A stretch of DNA of 11,222 nt from assembly GCA_031282705.1 (NCBI GenBank), contig JAITDF010000235.1, positions 1 through 11,222 of the forward strand, read 5' to 3'. The notes beneath the pieces are model-generated. The model ran no database searches. It was not told where the DNA came from and was given only the letters and a program-made list of their open reading frames with translations. Numbering within the stretch: position 1 is the stretch's first letter; each line of letters starts with the position of its first letter. Shown piece after piece: positions 6,025-11,222 of the stretch. This stretch comes from Opitutaceae bacterium (lineage in GTDB: Bacteria; Verrucomicrobiota; Verrucomicrobiia; Opitutales; Opitutaceae). The translations under genes and the position numbers were made by a program.

Positions 6025-6217
6025 GCCGCCAGACACAATCACGCCGCCCCGGCGCCGCGAGCGCAAAAATGCGCGCCCCGGTGTCCACGGCGGCCGCGGC
6101 GCCCCTCTCCGCGGCACTTGCCATGCCCGTTTGCGCATGGGGAAACGGATTCCCGCAGGGACGCCCCTCGTTCTCTTTGTTGCCTTGCCGTGCAATTTTT
6201 GAAAACATCACCGCCCC

Positions 6218-7165
6218 ATGTCCCACTCCGTCGAAAACGTCGTCATCATCGGCACCGGCTGCGCCGGGCTCACCGCCGCCCTCTACACCGGACGCGCCGG
6301 CCTCTCGCCGCTCGTCCTCGAAGGCACGCAGCCCGGCGGACAGCTCACCACCACCTCCGAGGTGGAAAACTTCCCGGGGTTTCCCGGGGGCATCGACGGT
6401 TTCCAGTTGATGGACAACCTCCGCCGGCAGGCGGCCGGGTTCGACGCGCGTTTCGAGGCCGCGGTCGTCAACTCGGTCGATTTTGCCTCCCGGCCGCTCC
6501 GCCTGTTCACCGACGCGCGGGAGATCCCGGCCAGGGCCGTCATCATCGCCACCGGCGCGACGCCGCGCATGACGGGCGTGCCCGGCGAGAAGGAGCTTTA
6601 CGGCGGCGGGGGCGTGACGGCCTGCGCCACGTGCGACGGGGCGTTTTACCGGGGCATGGAGGTCGCGGTCATCGGCGGCGGCGACAGCGCGTGCGAGGAG
6701 GCGCTTTTCCTGACGCGCTTCGCCAGCAAGGTCTGGCTGGTGCACCGCCGCGACACCTTGCGCGCGTCGAAGATCATGGCCGGCCGCGCCACCTCGCACC
6801 CGAAGATCCAGGCGGTCTGGAACAGCGTGCCGGCCGAGGTGCTCGGCGTGGCCGAAGGCGCGGTCGGCGGCCTGAAGGTGCGCGACACGCGGAGCGGCGC
6901 GGAGTCGGTGCTGCCGGTGAAGGGCGTCTTTGTCGCCATCGGCCACGAGCCCAACACCGCCGCGTTTGCCAGCGCGCTCGCGGTCGATGGCCGCGGCTAC
7001 CTGAAGCCCGCCGCCGGCTCGCAAGTCCGCACGCACATCCCCGGCGTGTATGTGGCGGGCGATTGCGCCGACCCTGTTTACCGCCAGGCGATCACCGCCG
7101 CCGGCATGGGTTGCCAGGCCGCCATCGAGGTGGAGCGCTGGCTGGCGGAAAACGACGGGCTCTGA
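6218..7165 (+). CDS. trxB: Thioredoxin-disulfide reductase
   Basis: This 315-residue flavoprotein has the standard length and layout of low-molecular-weight NADPH-thioredoxin reductase, which keeps cytosolic thioredoxin reduced. The FAD-binding motif is GTGCAG (12-17), with Thr and Cys where GSGPAG is usual, followed by GGQLTTTSEVENFPGFP. The redox-active disulfide is CATC (136-139) in ACATCDGAFY. The NADPH domain shows GGGDSACEEA from residue 153 and HRR at 176-178, the arginines that select NADPH. The second FAD motif is GVYVAGDCAD, with RQAITAAGMGCQAAIEVE closing the protein. The ATG at 6218 follows a short AT-richer stretch with no Shine-Dalgarno motif. hisA follows 84 bp downstream on the same strand and could be cotranscribed, though there is no functional link. 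Confidence 0.95.
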   Translation: MSHSVENVVIIGTGCAGLTAALYTGRAGLSPLVLEGTQPGGQLTTTSEVENFPGFPGGIDGFQLMDNLRRQAAGFDARFEAAVVNSVDFASRPLRLFTDAREIPARAVIIATGATPRMTGVPGEKELYGGGGVTACATCDGAFYRGMEVAVIGGGDSACEEALFLTRFASKVWLVHRRDTLRASKIMAGRATSHPKIQAVWNSVPAEVLGVAEGAVGGLKVRDTRSGAESVLPVKGVFVAIGHEPNTAAFASALAVDGRGYLKPAAGSQVRTHIPGVYVAGDCADPVYRQAITAAGMGCQAAIEVERWLAENDGL

Positions 7166-7249
7166 GCCGGTCTCGCGAGCCGGCCGCCGGCCGCGCGGGG
7201 GATTTCCTTTGCCTCGGCCGGGCTTTGGCCGCGTGATTTTCGTTTTTCC

Positions 7250-7978
7250 ATGACGATTTATCCAGCCATCGACATCAAAGGCGGGCGTTGCGTGCGCCTC
7301 ACGCAAGGCCGCGCCGACCAGGAGACCGTGTATTTCGACAACCCCGCCGAGGTGGCGGCGCGCTTCCGCGACGCCGGCGCCGCCTGGGTGCACGTGGTGG
7401 ACCTCGACGGGGCGTTCAGCGGCGAGCCGCAAAACCTCGCCGCCGTGCGCGCCATCGCCGCGCTCGGGCTGCGCGTGCAGCTCGGCGGCGGCATGCGTTC
7501 GCGCGAGGCGGTGGCGCGCGCGCTCGGGCTCGGCGTCTCCCGCGTGGTCGTCGGCACGCGCGCGGCGGAGAGCGAGGACTTCGTGCGCGGGCTGGTGGCC
7601 GGGTTCGGCGAAAAAATCGCCGTCGGCATCGACGCGAAGGACGGCAAGGTCGCCGTCAAGGGCTGGGTGGACACGACCGGGCTCGGCGCGCTGGAGTTCG
7701 CCGCGCGCATGAGCGGGCTGGGCGTGGGCACGTTGATTTACACCGACATCAGCACCGACGGCATGCTGGCCGGGCCGAACCTCCCGGCGCAGACGGCGAT
7801 GTTGCAGGCGGTGAAATGCCGTGTGATCGCCTCCGGCGGCGTGTCGCGGCAGGCCGATGTGGGCGCGCTCGCCGCGCTCGCGGGACGGCACGCCAACCTC
7901 GACGGCGTCATCATAGGCAAGGCCATCTACGAAAACCGCGTCGATCTCGCGCAATCGCTGCGCGACGCGGCACCCTGA
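7250..7978 (+). CDS. hisA: Phosphoribosylformimino-5-aminoimidazole carboxamide ribotide isomerase
   Basis: The 242-residue (beta/alpha)8 barrel catalyses the Amadori rearrangement ProFAR to PRFAR, the fourth step of histidine synthesis, in the cytoplasm. Catalytic acid/base residues are Asp8 (IYPAIDIKGGRCVRL) and Asp128 (VGIDAKDGKVAVKGW). The two phosphate-binding glycine motifs are visible as QLGGGMRS and IASGGVS, and TDISTDGML is characteristic of HisA over HisF. The end, VIIGKAIYENRVDL, is also typical. No other his gene is in the window, so it stands outside a his operon here. It follows trxB by 84 bp; that gap holds a short GC-rich palindrome (7166-7184, CTCGCGAG at the centre) without a T-run. 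There is no Shine-Dalgarno motif before the ATG. Confidence 0.95.
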   Translation: MTIYPAIDIKGGRCVRLTQGRADQETVYFDNPAEVAARFRDAGAAWVHVVDLDGAFSGEPQNLAAVRAIAALGLRVQLGGGMRSREAVARALGLGVSRVVVGTRAAESEDFVRGLVAGFGEKIAVGIDAKDGKVAVKGWVDTTGLGALEFAARMSGLGVGTLIYTDISTDGMLAGPNLPAQTAMLQAVKCRVIASGGVSRQADVGALAALAGRHANLDGVIIGKAIYENRVDLAQSLRDAAP

Positions 7979-8100
7979 GCACACCCGCCGCCGCCCGGCA
8001 TCCGCGCATTGAAGCTACTGGAGCCGGGATTTTCCTTCATGCCCGCTTTTCAACCGCGGAATTCAGGTTCAATGAAGCCGGCGGGCGGGACCGGGCGCGC

Positions 8101-9000
8101 TCATGCCTCCCAGCGGCCGAATACGCCGCATGGCAGCGTCTTGCCGTCGCACTGGACGGGCAGGCCGACCTCGCCGCCGGTGATGGTCCCGCCGGGGATG
8201 TCGTGCAGGAGCGCGTCGAGCAGGTTGACGACCACCGTGGGCGAGAGGCGCGCGGTGTAGGCGTTGATGAGGAAAAACAGCGGGCGGTCGCCGAGCACCT
8301 CGCGGCATTCGCGCAAAAGCGCCCAAAGATGGTCCTCCAGTTTCCACATCTCGCCGGCGGCGCCGCGTCCGTAGGCGGGAGGGTCCATGATGATGGCGTC
8401 GTAGCGGCGGCCGCGCCTGATTTCGCGGCGGACGAATTTCATGCAGTCGTCGGCGATGGTGCGCACCGGGGCGTCCGCCAGCCCGGAGAGCGCGATGTTT
8501 TCGCGGCACCATTTGACCATGCCCGCGGCGGCATCGACGTGGCAGACGCCCGCGCCGGCGGCGGCGGCGGCGCAGGTGGCCGCCCCGGTGTAGCCGAAGA
8601 GATTGAGCACGGAGACCTCGCGCCCGGCGGCGCGCGCGGCGCGGATTTTTTCCGCAAACCAGTCCCAGTTCACCGCCTGCTCGGGGAAGAGCCCGGTGTG
8701 CTTGAAGGAGGTCGGGCGGATCTTGAAGCGCAGCGCGCCGTATCCGATTTCCCAACACGCGGGCAGGGGGCGGCGGAATTCCCAGCGGCCGCCGCCGGTG
8801 GCGTCGCGGTGATAGAAGCCGTCCCACTGCTCCCAGGCCGTCGCGCCGCCGGAGCGCGGCCAGATGATTTGCGGATCGGGGCGGACGAGGGTGTGCGGCC
8901 CCCAGCGCTCCTGTTTCATGCCGAGGCCGCAATCGAGCAGCTGGTAGTCGCGCCAGCGGTCGGCGACGGCGGGGGCGGGGCGTTGGATGATGGCGGGCAT
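8101..9000 (-). CDS. Class I SAM-dependent methyltransferase (COG1092/RlmI-like fold)
   Basis: This 299-residue protein has the N-terminal beta-rich segment and Rossmann methyltransferase domain of the group related to RlmI/RlmK rRNA methyltransferases. SAM-binding motif I is VLNLFGYTGA (131-140), the acidic residue after strand 2 is Asp156 (CHVDAAAGMVKW), and motif IV is MDPPAY (205-210), as in nucleic-acid N- or C-methyltransferases. The segment TSFKHTGLFPEQAVNW before motif I is also typical. It lacks an N-terminal PUA domain. The position where RlmI-type C5 enzymes have a CSCS-like segment reads LINAYTA, so cytosine-C5 chemistry is doubtful; the substrate is unknown but probably RNA. It converges with hisA (122-bp gap) and diverges from the DUF481 gene across a repeat element. 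Confidence 0.85.
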   Translation of the reverse strand: MPAIIQRPAPAVADRWRDYQLLDCGLGMKQERWGPHTLVRPDPQIIWPRSGGATAWEQWDGFYHRDATGGGRWEFRRPLPACWEIGYGALRFKIRPTSFKHTGLFPEQAVNWDWFAEKIRAARAAGREVSVLNLFGYTGAATCAAAAAGAGVCHVDAAAGMVKWCRENIALSGLADAPVRTIADDCMKFVRREIRRGRRYDAIIMDPPAYGRGAAGEMWKLEDHLWALLRECREVLGDRPLFFLINAYTARLSPTVVVNLLDALLHDIPGGTITGGEVGLPVQCDGKTLPCGVFGRWEA

Positions 9001-9084
9001 GGCGTGGTGCGGAAATGGAAGGTGTCGGCGGAAAAGCCGCCCGCCAGCGAAGGGCGGACGGAGGCATTTGTCGAGAATGAGGAG

Positions 9085-9200
9085 CCGATGTTGCGCGGAA
9101 GAAGCAGGCCCGCAACCCGGCGCGGGCTTCGGAGCAGAGCCGGTTTCGAGCGAAGCGACAGTCCGCCAGTCCGCGGCGCGACAGGGCCGCGCAACATCGG
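9085..9200. mobile_element. MITE-like/palindrome-ended element, copy B
   Basis: A 116-bp segment is bounded by perfect 14-bp terminal inverted repeats, CCGATGTTGCGCGG (9085-9098) and CCGCGCAACATCGG (9187-9200). Both ends match those of the element at 10454-10653 except for two positions, which are changed in both arms. It is flanked by TGAGGAG (9078-9084) and CGAGGAG (9201-9207), a near-perfect direct repeat. Inside is a smaller imperfect hairpin around GAAGCAGGCCCGC and GCGCGGGCTTC (about 9100-9130). It codes for nothing recognisable and sits in the divergent promoter region of the methyltransferase and DUF481 genes. The mobile nature is inferred from structure alone. Confidence 0.6.
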
Positions 9201-9261
9201 CGAGGAGTTTTTGCGCCCCCGATTGCAGGCGTTGACAGCGGGATTTTTAACCATCACGTGA

Positions 9262-10314
9262 ATGGTGATGAATCCCACCAATCTTGCAAAAACCCTCTGC
9301 GCGCTTCTGGCCGGCGCCGGTCTCGCGACGGCGCTTCCGGCCGATGTGATCGGGACCAAAAACGGCTCCAGGCTCAGCGGCAGGGTCGTGCGCATCGACG
9401 GAACCCATGTCGTGCTCGCCACGGATTTCGCCGGCGAAATCAAAATCAAGCAGGGCGAGGTCGAGTCGATCACCACGGACGCCCCGCTCAATGTCCGCCT
9501 CGCCGGCGGCACCGTGCTCGAAGGCACGATCAGCACCCCGGGCGCGCCGGGCGGCGTGCATGTCGCCGGCAGGGACGGCGGCATCAGCACCACGGTGGAC
9601 AGGCTTGCCATGACCTGGGCGCCGGGCGCGAACGACCCCGCCGTGGACGCGCTCCGGCGCAAGTGGGCCTACGAGGCCGCCGCCGACATCACGGGCAAGA
9701 CCGGCAACAGCGAACAACTCGGCATGGCCCTGCAATTCCGCGCCACGCTCGCCTCCCCGTCCGACACGCTGCAATTCTTCACCGCCTACGAGCGGCAGGT
9801 CACCGACGATGAAAAATCCGCCGACCAGTTCAAGGCCGGCATCGACTACCAGAACAATTTCGCCGGCCGCTATTCGTGGTATGTGCGCGACGAGGGCGGG
9901 TTCGACCGCGTGAAGGACATCGCCCTGTATAACGTGGCCGCCGCCGGCGCCGGTTATGACATCCTGAAGACCAAGGTGGACACGCTCACGGGCCGCGCCG
10001 GTCTTTCGTATCGTTACGAAACCTACGGGGACCCGCTGGCGGAGGACCTCGACTCGCTCGGCCTCGACATCGGCCTGAACAACCAGTTCACGATGAAAAC
10101 ATGGTCGATGACCAACCGCGTCTCGTATGTGCCGACGTTTGCCGATTTCACCAATTACCGCCTTTACCACGAGTCCTACATCGAGCTGCCGCTCAAGGCC
10201 GGCTGGTGGAGGATTCGCCTCGGCGTCTCGAACGACTACAACAGCAAGCCGCCCGCCGCCCGCGAGCGGCTCGACACGACCTACTTCACGCGCATGGTGC
10301 TGAATTGGAAGTGA
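9262..10314 (+). CDS. DUF481 (YdiY-like) outer-membrane protein with N-terminal beta repeats
   Basis: The product is a 350-residue exported protein. Residues 1-27 form a signal peptide (LAKTLCALLAGAGLATALPA, cleavage likely before Asp28). Residues 28-70 (DVIGTKNGSRLSGRVVRIDG onward) and about 72-115 (LNVRLAGGTVLEGTI onward) look like two related small beta modules. From about 130 the protein is a DUF481 domain: alternating aromatic/polar strands (AADITGKTGNSEQ, FTAYERQV, YQNNFAGRYSWYVRDEGGFD, YRYETYGDP) ending in TYFTRMVLNWK with a terminal strand typical of outer-membrane barrels. E. coli YdiY (about 250 residues) is salt-induced; its function is unknown. ATGs at 9262 and 9268 are both possible, the second giving a more usual signal peptide. 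No Shine-Dalgarno motif is seen. A terminator-like hairpin follows 50 bp after the stop. Confidence 0.85.
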   Translation: MVMNPTNLAKTLCALLAGAGLATALPADVIGTKNGSRLSGRVVRIDGTHVVLATDFAGEIKIKQGEVESITTDAPLNVRLAGGTVLEGTISTPGAPGGVHVAGRDGGISTTVDRLAMTWAPGANDPAVDALRRKWAYEAAADITGKTGNSEQLGMALQFRATLASPSDTLQFFTAYERQVTDDEKSADQFKAGIDYQNNFAGRYSWYVRDEGGFDRVKDIALYNVAAAGAGYDILKTKVDTLTGRAGLSYRYETYGDPLAEDLDSLGLDIGLNNQFTMKTWSMTNRVSYVPTFADFTNYRLYHESYIELPLKAGWWRIRLGVSNDYNSKPPAARERLDTTYFTRMVLNWK

Positions 10315-10363
10315 CGCCGGGCCGGTGGCGGCGGTTTGCCACGCAAGGGCATGATGGGGGTGG

Positions 10364-10387
10364 CACGGCGTTTCAACGCCGTGTTTT
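10364..10387 (+). terminator. Rho-independent terminator-like hairpin after the DUF481 gene
   Basis: A perfect 7-bp GC-rich stem (CACGGCG / CGCCGTG, extendable by A-T pairs through TT/AA) encloses a short loop and is followed by TTTT. It lies 50 bp after the DUF481 stop codon, in the right orientation. The T-tract is short, so termination efficiency is uncertain; it may equally be part of the repeat cluster that follows. Confidence 0.5.
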
Positions 10388-10403
10388 GGTCGCGCACAAA
10401 ACC

Positions 10404-10438
10404 GCGTCCCGCAAGGACGCAACCACCCGGTTGCGTCC
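10404..10438. repeat. Overlapping alternative hairpins (GGACGCAACC palindrome)
   Basis: GGACGCAACC (10415-10424) and GGTTGCGTCC (10429-10438) form a perfect 10-bp stem with a 4-base loop. GGACGC (10415-10420) can instead pair with GCGTCC at 10404-10409 across a 5-base loop. The two structures exclude each other. It lies just before the 200-bp palindromic element, with no gene close downstream on the plus strand. Confidence 0.6.
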
Positions 10439-10444
10439 CTGCCA

Positions 10445-10453
10445 TGAGGATAA
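10445..10453. repeat. Left copy of putative 9-bp target-site duplication
   Basis: TGAGGATAA abuts the left terminal inverted repeat of the 200-bp element and is repeated exactly at 10654-10662 on the other side. Confidence 0.6.
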
Positions 10454-10653
10454 CTGATGTTACGCGGAAGCGTTTGGGGGCTTGGCCTCCGTGCCGCGGT
10501 GGTTCGGAAAATGGGAGATATGGGAGAAATGGGAGTCATGGCGTTCTTCAGGGTGCCATAACTCCCATATCTCCCATTTTCGCGAAACCACTGCGGCACG
10601 GACGGCACGGAGGCCGTCCTTCCAAGGGCACGGGCGCCGCCGCGTAACATCAG
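10454..10653. mobile_element. MITE-like palindromic element, copy A (200 bp)
   Basis: The element is exactly 200 bp, bounded by perfect 14-bp inverted repeats CTGATGTTACGCGG (10454-10467) and CCGCGTAACATCAG (10640-10653), with a perfect 9-bp direct repeat immediately outside. Pairing continues inward: GGCCTCCGTGCCGCGGTGGTT in the left arm (near 10484-10504) against AACCACTGCGGCACGG and CACGGAGGCC in the right arm, then a perfect 20-bp inverted repeat at 10507-10526 / 10562-10581. The right arm has one extra copy of a GGCACGGA word. No transposase is encoded; any mobility would need a trans-acting enzyme. Alternatives are a REP/BIME-like repeat or a structured RNA. The geometry is certain; the mobile-element label is inferred. 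Confidence 0.7.
10507..10581. repeat. Core inverted repeat of 9-bp ATGGGAGNN units
   Basis: The left arm has three 9-bp units, ATGGGAGAT, ATGGGAGAA and ATGGGAGTC (10511-10537). The right arm carries two in reverse complement (ACTCCCAT and CTCCCATT words, 10561-10580). The outer 20 bp of the arms are perfectly complementary, leaving 35 bp between them. The same words form the half copy near 1181. Confidence 0.8.
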
Positions 10654-10662
10654 TGAGGATAA
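10654..10662. repeat. Right copy of putative 9-bp target-site duplication
   Basis: TGAGGATAA directly follows the right terminal inverted repeat and is identical to 10445-10453. Confidence 0.6.
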
Positions 10663-10757
10663 TCAAGTCAATGGGGAAATTAGCGGTGTTGGTAATTATG
10701 GTTCGCCGCCATTTTCGATGAGACGGCCAAACCCCGGAGGGACGATGTGAAATCCAT
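10663..10757. other. Spacer between palindromic element and receptor remnant
   Basis: Lower-GC sequence with no credible gene. It contains CCCCGGAGGGACGATGTG near 10733-10750. In the reverse sense this gives CGTCCCTCCGGGG, a word that looks like a short intergenic repeat, but no second copy is present in this window to support that. Confidence 0.3.
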
Positions 10758-11021
10758 TCAAAACAGCGACGAGCCACTTAATTCGAGCGTGATGTCGCCG
10801 GCGGGCACGGTGCCGAGCAGGTAGAAGCCGCCCTCGCCGGAGAGGGCGACCTCGCCGGCGCCGGCGCCGGCAATGCGGATTTGGGCGTTGCGGACGTATT
10901 CGTCGTTCGCGGGGTTGAAAACGCGGCCCGCGACGGAACCGGTGCGCGCGGACTGCCCGAAGGCGGAGGTCGCAATCATGAGGAAAGCGATGACGGGAAG
11001 GGCAGGGTTGCGGGATTTCAT
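10758..11021 (-). pseudogene. Truncated TonB-dependent receptor: signal peptide plus carboxypeptidase-regulatory-like domain only
   Basis: The 87-codon minus-strand frame begins MKSRNPALPVIAFLMIATSA with a cleavage site after FGQ or SA, then SVAGRVFNPANDEYVRNAQI, RIAGAGAGEVALSGEGGFYL and LGTVPAGDITLELSG before a TGA. This is the N-terminal regulatory domain (CarbopepD_reg-like) that precedes the plug and 22-strand barrel of large outer-membrane receptors, normally about 900 residues or more. Sequence typical of the family stops near 10781 (GDITLE), and the last codons read into unrelated intergenic sequence. Plug and barrel are missing, so it cannot be a working transporter. The 5' end and a long AT-rich leader are intact. 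A small secreted single-domain protein is possible but less likely. The break lies about 120 bp from the 200-bp element. Confidence 0.7.
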
Positions 11022-11222
11022 GGCGGCGGGTTTTGGCTGGAAACGGGCGGGAATGGACGGGGACGCGGCGTGCGCTTTGTGTTACTTTTCCCCGGCCAGT
11101 CGCCCAGGGCAAACGCATCTAAATTTTGGCTTAAATTGAATCATATTTTATTGATTTTTCAGATGTTATGTGATTCATGGCTAATTTGCCATGAAATCAC
11201 CGATTGATTATTTTTCTGATCT
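11022..11222. promoter_or_regulatory. AT-rich upstream region of the receptor remnant with operator-like palindrome
   Basis: From about 11085 the base composition switches to strongly AT-rich, unlike the rest of the window. At 11170-11200 it holds a palindrome: TTCATGGC (11174-11181), a TAATTT spacer, and GCCATGAA (11188-11195), extended by GTGA on the left and TCAC on the right with one unpaired base. It is placed about 150 bp upstream of the receptor start on the minus strand and could be a dimeric repressor or activator site. On the minus strand TATGAT near 11140 could serve as a -10 box, but no good -35 accompanies it. The region may instead belong to a gene beyond the right edge. Confidence 0.45.

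Noticed and set aside
6025..6195. Upstream extension of nth by 57 codons to the ATG at 6195
   Set aside because: The added sequence is Arg/Pro/Gly-rich with no Nth similarity, and the shorter form has the normal family length.
7166..7184. GC palindrome after trxB as a terminator
   Set aside because: A 19-bp palindrome is present, but it has essentially no loop and no following T-run, and hisA continues on the same strand.
5458..7984. Very long frames opposite or out of phase with nth, trxB and hisA (592 codons plus; 665 codons minus)
   Set aside because: They overlap three genes with intact catalytic motifs; absence of stops is explained by the high GC.
9232..9260. TTGACA at 9232 as the -35 of a promoter for the DUF481 gene
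   Set aside because: No acceptable -10 hexamer lies 16-18 bases downstream, and a start there would fall inside or after the start codon.
10336..10777. Short open frames on both strands across the 200-bp palindrome
   Set aside because: They read through repeat sequence only; the peptides reflect the 9-bp periodicity and have no domain similarity.

Overview
The window reads as a GC-rich chromosomal segment from a Gram-negative bacterium, most likely a verrucomicrobial one of the Opitutaceae type. This is an inference. It rests on the high GC, the rarity of Shine-Dalgarno motifs before otherwise convincing genes, a DUF481 outer-membrane protein with an N-terminal extension, and the start of a carboxypeptidase-regulatory-domain TonB receptor of the 'GRVFNPA..EYVRNAQI' style. 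No taxon-defining RNA gene is present.

Layout. (1) 1-1127: the C-terminal part of OpgH/MdoH glucosyltransferase, running in from the left edge. (2) 1128-1734: a decayed stretch with a half copy of a dispersed repeat, a fragment of a family-2 glycosyltransferase, a second fragment resembling a YfhO-type membrane protein, and GC-rich filler. (3) 1735-3915: a P-II signalling protein (minus strand) divergent from a 502-residue cystathionine gamma-synthase-like PLP enzyme whose N-terminal extension resembles the fungal Str2 type. (4) 3916-4582: a minus-strand gene-start remnant, a 13-unit 21-bp tandem repeat and a G-rich tract. (5) 4583-7978: MTA/SAH nucleosidase, convergent endonuclease III, then thioredoxin reductase and HisA on the plus strand. 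(6) 8101-10314: a minus-strand SAM-dependent methyltransferase divergent from a DUF481 outer-membrane protein. (7) 10315-11222: a terminator-like hairpin, a palindromic MITE-like element, a truncated TonB-receptor gene and an AT-rich upstream region with a strong palindrome.

The intact genes are mostly housekeeping functions: sulfur amino acid synthesis, SAM by-product recycling, nitrogen signalling, DNA repair, redox, histidine synthesis, RNA or protein methylation and envelope. They do not form one pathway. The nucleosidase and the gamma-synthase both belong to sulfur/methionine metabolism and lie on the same strand, but about 670 bp of repeats separate them.

The most unusual content lies between the genes. 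Two elements, at 9085-9200 and 10454-10653, end in perfect 14-bp terminal inverted repeats that differ from each other at two positions, each change being matched in the opposite arm. The larger element is exactly 200 bp, is nearly palindromic throughout and is flanked by a perfect 9-bp direct repeat (TGAGGATAA), as expected of a target-site duplication. Its core, built of 9-bp ATGGGAGNN units, recurs as a half copy at about 1163-1220. The two clearly broken genes in the window each lie next to a copy carrying this core. I see no tRNA, rRNA, CRISPR array or transposase.
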